The translations under genes were made by a program, and so were the position numbers. Source: Episyrphus balteatus (Eukaryota; Arthropoda; Insecta; Diptera; Syrphidae). From it: a DNA stretch of 64,000 nt. Each line of letters opens with the position of its first letter. The stretch's first letter is position 1. The stretch covers positions 158,879,718-158,943,717 of the forward strand of contig NC_079134.1 in assembly GCF_945859705.1 (NCBI RefSeq), read 5' to 3'. Below the pieces are notes generated by a model that was not told the origin of the DNA, made no database searches, and saw nothing but the letters and a program-made list of their open reading frames with translations. This document shows, piece by piece, positions 47,589 to 59,436 of this stretch.

Positions 47589-50500
47589 ATGAGTGGAAAA
47601 ATAAATGCAGAAATTGAAAATTGTGTTCGCAATAACATCAATTGGCAAAATCTGCCAGTGCATCTAAAACAGGTATGAAAAACAATTAAAATCATCAATA
47701 ATTAGATTAATTCTTATTATAAGATAAGTAGAAATATTATAAAATTATAAAAGAAATGTTTGGTCTATATAAAATTACCGTTTCATGGTTATTCTAGAAA
47801 TCTAGCCATTAACTTTAATAACACCTGAATACCCCATTAAAGTGTTTTCGTGTTGTCAACGATAAAAAAATATGCTAGTTTTTTTTGTCGATTCTTTGAC
47901 TCGTAGAATGTTCGATGTTTTTTTCTAATTCTATTTGTTTATAAAAACACACGACTTTTGTTGAACTGAAATTGTGTAGGTGGCCTTCAAATAAGAGAAC
48001 ACAATTTATTTATTAGAGCAAAGATTTTAGTCTAGAGTTGTTGTGGGTACTTTTTACATTAACCTTCGCTAGGTGTTTTTGGTTGTTGTTGATTGAAACC
48101 TTATACTCTTAGTTGAAGATTTTGTTTCAATTTGTTTCTTCTAATCTCAATAAAAAAATCAAGACTTGTCTGTCAATGGAGTAGTTAGTGGGGAAGAAGA
48201 TTACTTTTTAGTTTATAATGCTTGCGCCTGCGACATGCTAACTGCTCTAAAAACAAGTTCAAAAAACTCACTTTACTTTTACTTTCTTAAGAACTTGAAA
48301 CCGCATTCGGATGTGCCCCCTAAAAGGTTAAAAATAAATAAAAACTAATTACATCGATGGGGATCATAGTTGTTTTCATTTCTGTCTGTGCAATTAAATA
48401 ATCATTAATTCTTGGAAAAATATTCATGAGGAAAAGGTTTTTTTTTATCTTGTAGAATTTCCAATACATTACCATATTTCAATAAGTTTATACTTACTTT
48501 TTAATTGTGTAGTATTTTGTTGGGAATGCCTAATACACTCATTATTATCAGCGAACAATATTTATATAAAAAGATAAGAAAAGTAAATTTGAACTAAAAA
48601 TACAGATAAGTTGATGAGAATAACTTAATTCACACACATAAATGGTTTGGAATGTTTTTATTTGAATTTGCTACTGTTTTTTTTTTTTTTTTTTTTTTAA
48701 ATGTCTGTAAACTTATTTTGAAAAAAAAAAAAAAAAAAAAAAAACAATTGAGCAAACAGATGCTTTGCCTGCCCGATGATGCATTTTATGATTTTAAAAA
48801 GTTTAACTTTTTCTGTTAACCGGATACACTGAAAAAAAGGTCGCTAGAAAAAGTTTATTCCTAAATGTTCGATAATGACTGCATGTGTACCTACTACTTT
48901 ATTTCTATGCCTGTCATTGTGGGTTTCTATTGTAGCATTGTAGTCTTAAGTAAATCGTTTAATATTTTGACAAGAATTTTGAAAAATACACTTGATATTG
49001 TACTCCCCTTGCCATTACAATCCGATTGAATTTTGTGCTCCGTTTTCTACTGCCTTTCATAATTTGTTTTTTTCAGGAATTGAACATGAATTTATAGCCT
49101 TTGTCCTTAACTCCAACACGGTGGTTATTTTTTTCTAAAACAATAACTTTAAAATTAAATTTCTCAAAAACTATTTACTCAATCAACTTCATATAAACAT
49201 CAAATTCAAGGAGTATATTTTAGCTTTTCAAAAAGGTATAGGACATTATAATGTGCTTTTGATTTTATTTAAAATTTTTTTCCCAAATGCCCTCCCGCGT
49301 GTATATATGTATGTAAAATGCCTGTAACTCAAAAAAGGGATCAGGTACGATTTTGAAATTTACAAATTTGCAATCCTGAGATCATTGATCACAACATCAG
49401 TGATGTCAATTCTGTTGGCAGTTTTATAAGGATTAAATAACACGCTCGATCAGCAAATAAATTTGATAGTTTGTTGCAATACGAAATTTTGAAAATATCT
49501 TCACAATATTCCATCATTTAGGTTAGAATGCAGATCGAGCTAAATGTAACCTTCCATTCGAAATTTAGACGACGTAAGATTTTTAAAAAAAATTTGTAGG
49601 AGACCTAAATTTTTGCTCGATATTCGCACTAGGCTTTAGATGTATTCTTTTCGACTCCAGTATCTACTGTTAAGTGCTCCTGGTTGGATTCAAGTCCTTT
49701 TCTTCTATAGAATGAAGGTGCTTGAATGCACTCAAAAGTAATAAAAAGTACTTGACAGAAGATGCTGCAGCCCAAATGAAGAGAGCCATGTCCTTGTCTA
49801 GGAGGTAATGATTTGATACGAAACACTAGAGCAATATTAAACGGCGATTGCAGCAAGACCAATATTTTAGATACATTTTTTGATATGAAAGCCGTTAATT
49901 CGTATAATTATTATTAAAAATTAATGGGGTTTAGGAGTCAAGTGGTTGCTGTGATCACATTGTGCACCGGCGCAAACTCGATCAGGCCGTGGAATCAAAA
50001 ATTCCCTCCTTAACGATCTAAATGTTTATTGCCAAGGATAATTTTGACCTATAATACCCTGAAAATTTTGGGTAATTTCTTTCGTCTGTTGGGACGTGAT
50101 CAGAAATCAACTTGATGTTTTTAATCCTTTTATCACGGAGGCACACACAAAGAGACGCTTTTTTTTGCTCTTTGCAAAGAAGTTATCATTTTTAATAAGT
50201 TCATCCATTTGCACTTCTTGTAGCTGCGATATACGCATATTAAAACTATTGTAATACAGAAGCTCCGTATCTCAAGTTAATGTTCAGCGAGTTTGAGCGA
50301 TTTTCAACTACGTCAGAAATATTTTTATGATCGGAACCAAGATCATCCAAGAGAAATATTACAACAGTCACTCTTGTTTCTTGTACCCAGGAAATTGCTA
50401 TTAAAAGTACTTTATTTTCATGATCAGAATCAAAAACCTCATAAGTGAAATCATGCAATCATTTTTGTATTCACAAAAAATAATGAAGTTTAAAGAATTT

Positions 50501-53500
50501 TTTTGAGCTAAGTTTAATATTTGTGCAATATTTTAAAACGATACGAATTTCATAATTAGTCTGAATATAAAAGATGTCCCTTTGATGTATATTACTACAA
50601 CTTGTCTACTTAAAAACATTTAAGTAGCATACTTCCGAGAAATCCTTATGATTGAAGATAGTTTTTCATAATTTTTGGTAGGTTTTATATAAATAATACC
50701 TTTTCAACATCTCTCCAATTTTGTCCTTAATTTACAAAATTACTTTCATTCCTTCCCTGTGATAAAAATGGTTTTTGTTTTTTTTTTCTTCTTTATTTAT
50801 TCATAATAATTAATTCAAAATAATGTTTTCAAATTCGAATGAATTGTCTCGTTAAGAAGAATTTTACTACTGTATCAATGCAGATTTATTTTATTTATAA
50901 CAATCAATAATTACTTCTACCACAAATACATAATTTAAAAAATCCACACGTTAAGTTGTGTCTTGTTTGTTTTGTTGAGTAGAATCAATTTGAATTTATC
51001 ATGTTTTATATTATAACTAGCTGACCCGGCGGACTTCGTACCGCATTTTTCTAGCATTTATTTCCAATTTTTGGCTTTGTAATGTGTTAAACTTTTCCAA
51101 TATAAAAAAAAATCGGGCCACAACTTGATATATGGAGCACAAACATTAAATTGTATAAAGTATTAAAAAAAGCAAACCATTTGTTTGACAGCTATTATAC
51201 TTTTAATTGGAATGTGTACGAAGTTTCATTAATATTATTATTAAGATATAACAACATAAATCTTCAGCGGAAAGCAAAATGGTGCTATGTTCTTAACAGA
51301 TCCTATGGAGTTACAATAATTTTGCTTTCCAGGCGATATGTATGTTGTATGCATGCCACTGTTTTTTTTTTGTTATTGGCACGGGTTTTTTGCGTCAAAT
51401 AGTAAAAAAATGTTTTTAAAAATAAATTCTTATGTGTCTCGAAATCCATTTAATCACTTGGAATCGCTACTAAAATTTGATATGTTTTTGGCTATTTAGG
51501 AATTTCAAAAAGTAGCGATCTTTTTTTGTAAATTGTACAAAACCCGACTTAAAATGAAAAGGTCCCGTCTATGCATACATCTAAATATTAAAATATTTTC
51601 TTAAAAAGATTAAATCATTTTAAATTAATGCGGAAATTGTATTAATAAATTGGTAGTTGAAACAATTTAAACAAATTTTAAGTTTCAGTCTATCATACCA
51701 ATTTTCAACTGTGAGATAGCTTAGTGGTTAACAATTTTAATTAAGGAAATAACATTTTAAAGAGTTAAATCATGTTTGTTTTTATTAGCCTTGAATATGA
51801 GCTCTTTGAACCCCAAATATTTAATTTGCTCATAACTTTACAGCAGCGCAGGTCCAACTATAAAACAAACCCTGTCTCGAATGAACCTTATCAAACGCAA
51901 AAAATTACATAAAACTCTATACAGCCGTTCGGACTCCAAATATGGAATTTAACTATAACTTGACAACAGCGTCAAGTCTTTCGAACTCCAAATATGGAAT
52001 ATTTGCCCATAATTTGACAACAGCGTCACCTACCGCATACAATTATAATTTACAAAACATGGATGGACCTTATCACACAAACGAACTTTCACAAAAATCT
52101 GTCAAGTCTTTCGGACTCCAAATATGAAATTTGTCTATACATTCTTCGGCAACAGTGCCACCTACCGGGTCCAATTTATGAAAAAAAAACATGTTTTGAA
52201 TGAATCAGACACAAAAAATTTCATAAAAATCTGTCCAGTCGTTCGTTCAAAATATGCAATTTCCTAGAACATGACAACAGCGCCACTAACGACTGTCCAG
52301 TCGTTCATTCAAAATATGCAATTTTCTTAAAACTTGACAACAGTTCCAAACTACTGGGTCCATCATGCAACAAAACTTGTCTCGAATGAACCTTGTCATA
52401 ACACAAAATTTCACAAAAATCTGTCCAGTCATTCGACCCCAACTATGGAATTTGCATATAACTTGAAAACAGCGCCACCTACCGGATCAAATTGTAAAAC
52501 AAAACCTGTAAAGGATAGACCTTATCACATACACAAAATTTCACAAAAATCTGTTATTCGACCCCAAATTTGGAATTTGCCTATAAATTGACAGCAGCGC
52601 CACCTACCGGGTCCAATTATAAAACAAAACTTGTTTCGGATGGACCTTTTCACATACATACATTTCACACAAAATTTCAGAAAAATCTGTCTAGTCGTTT
52701 AGGAGTAGGGTCACAAACAAAGGCACAGGAGAAATATATACAATAGATACAAACCATAACTCTGATTGATGACACCTTACATACTTTTGTTGATCGTTTA
52801 ACTTCGGCACAATGGTTTGCACAAATATTTTTAATTTATTCAACGTAATTGTATTGCCTTTCGCGTAGTATTTCTGATCAAGAACATCTTGTTCTGCACG
52901 ATTTGGAACAACCAATCCTAACTGTGCCAATGCTTTGCTCGCAATAATCAAACACGTGTCCTCAATGAAGATCAGAGACTGAATATACATTTTATTTGTG
53001 CAGTCCATATGTGGATTCAATGTCACAAGACGAATAATTATTTGTTTCACTCAAAATTATTATTATTTTGAAAGACTTACAAATTAAGCTTAGTTAAAAT
53101 TTTTAAAAAGCGAGAGTGTTTTTTTACTCGTTCAAATTGACAGCTATGTAAGGATGCGCGAAAAGGTATTATTTTTTTTGATACAAACCATCTACATATA
53201 AAAACCTTTAAAACAAAACAAAAACTACCAAAATCGGACCAGCCAAACGCGAGTTTATCGGCCACACACACTAAACGAACTCATTTTTATATATAAGACT
53301 AGCTAACCCCACCCGCTTCGCTGAGTGCACTTTTAAAAAAATAGAACCTATTTGAAAATAAATTTAAACCGAAAAAAAAACTTGTTTATTGTAATGAACA
53401 TTAACCAATTTATTGTAATCTAAGCAGATATTGGGCATTGTTAATGGAATAATGGCACTTGATTCTGAAGGCCGAATTACACTTCAAAGCAATTTTAACT

Positions 53501-56500
53501 GTAATGTAAATTCAAAAAATGAATTGATTCAAAGTGTATTTCCATGTATAAAGACAAATTACAAAAATCATGCTTGGCTTAGTAACGTGCAATAATGGCT
53601 GGTACAAATAAAAATGTTTCTGAAATCAATGCAACAATTTTTAACGATATAAACACACATTTTTTTCGCGAACAAATCGGTTGACCCTATCACAAATGAA
53701 AGCATTGTATTAAATTACCAAACGAAGTTTTTGAATTCATTGGATATACCAGGACTGCCGCCACATCATTTAGCGCGGAAAGTAGTAGCGCCCATTATAA
53801 TGCAATGTACAAGACTTGTCTTGAAGAAGTTAATGGCTAATTGAAGCTACCATTTTTTGTGGAAAATTCAAAGGGGAAGATGTGTTGATTTCTCAAGGTC
53901 CAATGATTCTGTCAGATTTCCCATTTGAATTTAAGCGTCTTCAATTTTCTGTAACATTGGCATTTGCTATAACCATAAATAAGGTCTATCTTTAAAAATA
54001 TGTGGTATTAATTTAGAGAATCCTGTTTTTTCTCATTGTCAACTACATATATGTTGGCTGTTAGCGAGTTAGAAAACCATATGCTATATTTACATATATC
54101 AAAGATGGAAAAACAAAAAATGGTGTGTATCAAAAAGCCTTGCCATATTATTAGTCCCAAGCAAAAAAATAAAATTTTTTGGTTCATGCTGCTGAATTTT
54201 TAAAGTTTTTGTCTAAATGTCTTAAACTTTTTTTCTGTCCCATTTACCTGCGCTTATCATGTTGATAAGGATTGCCTTAAAAAAAGTCAAAGAATTCATC
54301 CTTTTTGATACAAAATAACGTACAAAAAAGGATAAGCTCCAAAAGACGTTTCCTATGGAATTCATGCCGGGAGAATTATCAGACCCGTGCAATACTTAAA
54401 TTTGTATTTCAAGGAATGACGTGACATTCTTAACTTTATGTAAGGACCCAGTCTTGCATAGATATAGAAGCTTCGAGCCTCGAGCCTATTCTGAAATCGT
54501 AGAATCAAAACGTTCCCAAGCTCATTTTTGTGTTGGTCTGGAGCCTTTCCTTGAAATAGCAAAACAGCACTAATTCTTTGCCGCCGGGTACAAAGGGGTC
54601 AAGTCAAAAAATTGCATTTTCGGGTTTAGATGAAATAAGAATAATCTCTTTTTTCTCTTTTATTTGGTTTTAAAAACATAAATTTAGAGCAACTCTTTCC
54701 TATTAAAATAGATTAGAGCAATCAATGCTCAAAAATTCATCGATTTTCATACCTCAACTTCAATCGCATTTTTTTTTTGCAAACTATCATTTACGACTTA
54801 ACCCCTTTGTACCCGGTGGCAGAGAATTATCAGATGATGTTTTTTTTATTTGAATATCGTACTGCTTGTCTGGTCTTATACAAAAAAAAACTACTCCAAA
54901 TCTTAGAACATTACGTACTGTCCAGAGGATCAGAGCTTCTATGTTTATGCAAGTTGCGATCCTTGCCATAAAGTTAAGCGCATGCCACGTTATTCCTCGG
55001 TACAAAAAAATAAGTATTGGACCGGTCTGGTAATTATCCGGGGTCGAGGCTCGAGGCTCGAAGCTTCTATATCTATGCTAGACTGGGTCCTTGCCCTAAA
55101 GTTAAGAATATCACGTTATCCTTTTTTGATTAGATTAGAGCAATCAATGCACCAGAAAGCGTTGGATCCCAATGAGTTTCTGCTTCAAGCAAATTCAAAC
55201 CTTGACAGGCATCACAATATTCAAAATCAGACTATAAACAATAATAATTTTTTTTTTTAAATTAAGCTTAGTTAAACTTTTTAAAAAGCTAGAGTGTTTC
55301 TTCACTCGTACAAATTGACAGCTATGTGAAGATGGGAGAAAAGGTATTATTTTTTTTATACAAACCATCTACATATTAATACCTTTCAAACAAAACAAAA
55401 ATTACCAAAATCGGACCAGCCAAACGCGAGTTTATCGGCCACACACACTTAACGAACTCATTTTTATATATAAGATTATTTGTTATAATTGTTATGATTC
55501 TGAGTGCTGCAACTAAATATATATTCGTAAGCAACGGGGAAATAACCAGTTTTACTACTCTTCGGTGTAATAGTTGGTTTTTCCATTTTATTTATTTTTA
55601 TATTAGGCGTGTTTTTTCTACAACTCAGTAGCTACTCATTTTTTTATTTTATTCGAAAAACAATAAAAACAAATACTTAGGCTCAATTTATTCACTCTCC
55701 ATTAAATTTAAAACCGTCATTAAAAAGGGGAAATTTTAAAATTTGTATGCGATTTGACAGTTTTTTAATTTTTAATGGAGACTTTTAATATAATGGAGAG
55801 TGAATAAATTGGGCCTTACTTGTGTAATTTGTATTATTGTTTTGCGAATAAAATCAAAAATGAGTAGCTACTGAGTATTAGAAAAAACACGTCTATTATA
55901 AACAGTATCTTCATGTAAATTTTTTTGAATTAATTTCAAATTCAAAACATATCGCACAAAATGAATTCCAATACTAAAAGAAGGCAGTAGTTGATGACTT
56001 CCATCATTTAAACTTAATATAAAAGTCAATTTACAAATAAAACACAGAGGAATAAAAAGATTACGAAGAATTTGAATATTTTTATAACAATTTTTTGTAA
56101 ACACATTCGAGAAACTTTTTAACAATTGTGTACACGTATTTATTTGGCTAGTAAACAAAATGTGTTATAAACATTTGCATATCATTTTTTACTACTGCTA
56201 CTCGTATAATAAAACAAAAGAGGAAAATTAAAAACTTGAATTTTTTTACTAAGTCTTCTTCATAAATAAACGAGCAGTTTGTTGAACCCTTAAATATCAT
56301 CGACAGTTTTTATGATTTATGAAAGATAACAAACTTAAAAAGATATATTGAAATCAGAATTGTTACCCGCTCCCAAAAATGACTGAGCTGATTCTCTTTA
56401 TTTCGGGAAACTATGTAACTTGAATGTCAATAAAATAAAATCAAGACGTTGTTCGTTCATGTAAAAAATATCTCCTGAATCGGTAGGGTAAAAAAAGTGA

Positions 56501-59436
56501 GGATCTGCTGAATATGAACCAAATGATAAAGACGTAATTTCTAATTCTTTTATAGTAAATTTCTTTTACACGCTGCCTTACTTTAAACAAAGCGACGGTT
56601 TTGCAGCGACACCGATAAGAAACGTTTCTGTATGGACACTCATACAATATGATATCTTCAAAGAACGCATTAGTTTGAAAAGCCTTAAACCTGACATTTG
56701 TGGGTGTTAAAAAACTGCTGCAAATCACTTCAAATATGAATGAGAGCCTTTTTATCAAGTAGCTAGTTTCTTTTCATAACTTCGCAAGTAATTCATAAAA
56801 ACTTGATCTAAAAAAGTATTGGCTTCCTTTGAAAATAATCAAACAAATAGTACGATGGTATAGAAGTCCAAAACTGTACAAAAATGTACATAATTAGTTT
56901 TATAAAACGTCATTTAACTATCAACCACTAAATTTTGGAACATAAAATTCCTACCAACCTTTCTGTTTCTCTATGTACAGTTCGAACCATTTCTTTGAAC
57001 AGATATACAATTTTAAGTGTGTTCGATTTTTTAAAAATTTGTTTGTTATCGAAATTGCGTTAATTTACAAAACAAAAACAACATTCTTTCAAATCATTTC
57101 ATAATGTTTTCAGAGTCATTTAACAAATTTATAAAATTAGAGATTAAAGATCGCAAAACAAAATTCTCATTTAGCACAAAAAAGTCTATTTTTGTCATAT
57201 TTACAAAACATATTATTTGAGGGTGAAAGTTTAGTCAATTAATAAAGCAATTTGCTGGTCATTTATGATTTAAATTTTATTTTCACTTAGAGATTATATT
57301 GATTGTAGTCTAGCCATGATTATGCTTAAATATGGTGATCATACAGCTCGTCCATTGATAACATTCAGTTAGGGAAAAACTGCAGAAGTAGTCTAGTGGC
57401 TTTGCCACTTCAATCCCTAATTCAGTAAAAATGTATTTCTTTTTTATATTTTCAAGACGTTCTCAAACAAATAGACAAATGGTAACTTGATTCAAAAATA
57501 TTTAAATTAAATTTATTATGTGATATTAATTAAGTGATTTTTCTTTGTTAAATTGTATTTGTTTTCCCTTGCAGATCCTACATAACAACCAAAAGGACTA
57601 TGAACGTTACGTTTTCAACTACAGTTTAAAAAATCAACTTCGACATCGAGGAAATTTAGGTAAATATTCCAAATTATCCATTTCTATTCTATGATCTTAA
57701 ATTTTCATATTTTTTTTTTTGTTTCTAGCTCGAAAAGTATTTCGCAATGAACAACGCTACTATGAATTACTTGTGCAAAAAAGTGTCAATTGTCTTTGCC
57801 TATTTCCATATCATTTGGCTGACATAATAACTAAAGGATTACGAGTAACACCATTCAATTATTATTTGGATGTTATCAGTACTTTGGTTAAAAATGATAA
57901 AAGTTATGATACTTTGCCAAATTTTACTGCTGCAGATTGTAAGTAAATCCCCTTATTCTCAGGGCCTGGTAATAATATTATGATTCTTTTTCCTAGGTCT
58001 AAGGGTTCTTGGCATTGGTCGCAATGAATATTTGGCATTAATCAGCGATCTCAAAACAAATACGTCCAAGTTGCTTTTTAGCAAACCCAATCCGATGACA
58101 TTTTTGCCCAAATTCCCAGTCAGAATTAATATTGAACCATGGTGGAAAGTTGAAGTTGGCTATGTTTTAGAAAGTGATATTAGGGTAAGATACTTAAGGG
58201 TCTTCTTTGATTTTCTTTTAATCAAAAATGTTTCAAATAAAATTTCAGTATGTAAACGATGCTGAGAGAAGTCTTATTGACGATTTGATTGATTTTGGCT
58301 CTCAAACAGCTGGAAAGTGTGATTATGCTGTCATTCATAGTCTTTATAGGTTTGTAATATATCAATTTATCAATCTAAAAACATTTTGGTAAAAACTATA
58401 TGATCTTATAGAAAAGGTCTTATCTATTTGGATGTTCCAATAAGTGGAGAAGATCGAATATGCATTCCACCACTTCGTAACTTTGTAATGAATCGCGTTA
58501 GTGGCGATTATTTTGAAAATCTTCTTTACAAAATCTTTGTCAGTACCGATGAACACATGACCATGTCGGAATTATCAAACATGCTCCAAATTGACTTGGA
58601 TACTGTCAAACAAGCAGTATCACTTTTCTGTCGTTTAGGATTTGCTAAAAGAAAGGATCCACTCGATGATAGTTTCACAGCAGTTTATCATGCAAGTTGG
58701 GATAAGAATAATCGTGAAACCCACCAGGATGATCGTCCACAAGTAACCCCACTTAATTATCATTCTCTTTTGATCAATGAAGAAGGAACAGGTCTGATAA
58801 CCCAAGAAAATAGTCCAAAACAACAAAAAGACAATAATTCCATTGAATATGTTTCGGATGAGAATAATAGTGATTTTTCATTTCCCAACGTACCGACACC
58901 TTCGCCGGTACAAGAAACAAAACGAACACCTGACAAAGGTAGTTCAGAGAATGAATTGAGCTCGGAATTGGAAGATGTGAGTGATGCTATTGCAAATAAA
59001 TCTGCTGCGAAAGAGAGTCCTAGTCCGAAGAGTGGAAAACGTGTTGGATTTTTGTTCGATTCGACATTAACGGCATTTTTGATGATGGGTAATTTATCAC
59101 CGGGATTGAAAAATCATGCAGTAACTATGTTTGAGGTGGGCAAGTTGTGTGATGAGAGTATGGATACATTTTTAGCTGAGTTGGAGAAAGTATCTTTACT
59201 CGATGCAGAAGGAGAAGGTGATGTTAGCAGATATTTTGCTCATGCTGTAAGAATTTATATTTTAAATATCCATTCGAAATGAAATAAGAAATGTATTCTG
59301 TCTTGTAGATTATTTTGAGATCAACTATAATCGCTTTGAGAAATATACTTCCTGGCGGACTGGATCTGCTACGTTTAGAATGTTTGGAAAGTTTGGATCA
59401 TAAAACTAGAGATCGACTTTTGGAAAAGAAATACAA
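47589..59436 (+). CDS. FAM91A1: FAM91A1 homologue, 5' seven exons (3' part beyond window)
   Basis: FAM91-family protein. In mammals FAM91A1 works at the trans-Golgi network with TBC1D23 and golgins, and with WDR11, in capture of endosome-derived vesicles (family knowledge). Exons: 47589-47672, 57575-57659, 57729-57938, 57997-58184, 58249-58349, 58412-59246 and 59309-59436, all GT-AG. They give 543 codons plus two bases, against roughly 840 aa in mammals, so about 300 residues lie beyond the right edge. The start ATG follows ACAAAA, a good fly context. Family blocks seen: YPYHL-like FPYHLADIITKGLRVTPF, LPNFTAADC, LGIGRN, WWKVEVGY, LDVPIS (residues 229-234), NFVMNR and FDSTLTAFLMMGNLSP (from residue 438). 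Residues about 325-430 form a polar Ser/Asp/Glu/Pro-rich linker, much more variable than its flanks. Intron 1 is 9.9 kb and holds the Helitrons; introns 2-6 are about 60-70 nt. Splice sites are inferred. Confidence 0.93.
48677..48745. repeat. Poly(T) then poly(A) pair
   Basis: A run of about 21 T is followed after 24 nt by a run of about 24 A in FAM91A1 intron 1. It could pair as a simple hairpin. The length will be unstable and may contain assembly error. Confidence 0.7.
48746..51016. other. FAM91A1 intron 1 sequence before the Helitrons
   Basis: No recognised exon lies here. Minus-strand ORFs of 77 aa (49629-49862) and 70 aa (50246-50458) sit in a less AT-rich patch at 49620-50470 that may be an old transposon fragment. 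I could not match either peptide to a family. Confidence 0.35.
51840..52700. repeat. Internal repeats of Helitron A
   Basis: The module GACAACAGCGCCACCTACCG plus AAAATTTCACAAAAATCTGT recurs at irregular spacing (about 55-135 bp) near 51961, 52017, 52150, 52270, 52337, 52463 and 52589. Frames through it (for example 51942-52127 and 52334-52591) are open only because of the repeat. Confidence 0.75.
52765..53050 (-). pseudogene. Helitron Pif1-type helicase, N-terminal fragment
   Basis: Minus-strand peptide with IIRLVTLNPHMDCTNKMYIQ, LIFIEDTCLIIASKALAQLGL and IVPKLNDQQKYV. I recognise this as the region leading into the Pif1-like helicase of Helitron RepHel proteins, where LNxxQ starts the helicase. 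After QQKYV the match stops, before the Walker A motif, so the catalytic helicase is missing. Orientation agrees with Helitron A. The assignment is from memory of the family and was not searched. Confidence 0.7.
53661..53983 (+). pseudogene. Helitron Pif1-type helicase, C-terminal fragment
   Basis: Plus-strand translation shows LDIPGLPPHHLARKVVAPII, RLVLKKLMAN, then after a one-base frameshift near 53840 IEATIFCGKFKGEDVLI, FPFEFKRLQFSVTLAFAITI. This is the C-terminal part of the Helitron/Pif1 helicase, up to the AFAMTINK segment just before motif VI. It runs opposite to the strand on which Helitron B has its TC and CTAG ends, so it is probably a nested or inverted piece of another copy. The frameshift and missing segments make it non-functional. 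Confidence 0.8.
54420..55100. repeat. Nested inverted repeats inside Helitron B
   Basis: AGTCTTGCATAGATATAGAA plus GCTTCGAGCCTCGAG (about 54450-54487) is mirrored at about 55043-55085. Closer in, TTCTTTGCCGCCGGGTACAA (54573 onward) is mirrored by TTTGTACCCGGTGGCAGAGA (54803-54827). The inner pair could be the ends of a ~260-bp MITE. ORFs at 54777-55260 are artefacts. Confidence 0.65.
55680..55815. mobile_element. 136-bp MITE, copy 2
   Basis: Same length and sequence family as the 13441 copy; the ends are GGCTCAATTTATTCACTCTC and its near mirror, closing at GGGCC. TTA lies on both sides (55677-55679, 55816-55818), continuing to G and C rather than the full TTAA of copy 1. It lies in FAM91A1 intron 1. 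Confidence 0.75.
55819..57574. other. End of FAM91A1 intron 1
   Basis: AT-rich sequence with no recognised exon or transposon; the 96-aa and 105-aa minus-strand ORFs have no family features. It ends in TTTTCCCTTGCAG before exon 2, a good 3' splice site. Confidence 0.45.

Larger units (their letters stand above)
51017..53298 (-). mobile_element. Helitron A (non-autonomous), 3' member of a tandem pair
   Basis: On the minus strand it starts TCTTATATATAAAAATGAGT at 53298 and ends GGGTCAGCTAG at 51017. The TC start and CTAG (CTRR) end fit Helitrons, and GCGG-N8-CCGC just before the end gives the expected hairpin. The base after CTAG is T, as required for A/T insertion. Its first ~215 bp (53084-53298) match those of Helitron B. 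Positions 51840-52700 contain about seven degenerate repeats around ACAGCGCCACCTACCGGGTC. A helicase fragment lies at 52765-53050. No Rep domain is seen. Confidence 0.8.
53299..55475 (-). mobile_element. Helitron B, 5' member of a tandem pair
   Basis: On the minus strand it starts TCTTATATATAAAAATGAGT at 55475, with T next on the plus strand (A before TC), and ends GGGGTTAGCTAG at 53299. It abuts Helitron A with no base between. A 5-bp stem, CACTC/GGGTG, precedes the CTAG end. The 5' 215 bp (55261-55475) match Helitron A, but the 3' ends differ. It contains a broken plus-strand helicase fragment and inner inverted repeats (54420-54605 against 54795-55100). Confidence 0.75.

Noticed and set aside
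49629..50458. Possible decayed transposase or gene on the minus strand (77-aa and 70-aa ORFs)
   Set aside because: Composition is less AT-biased but no motif could be matched; kept only as unassigned sequence.
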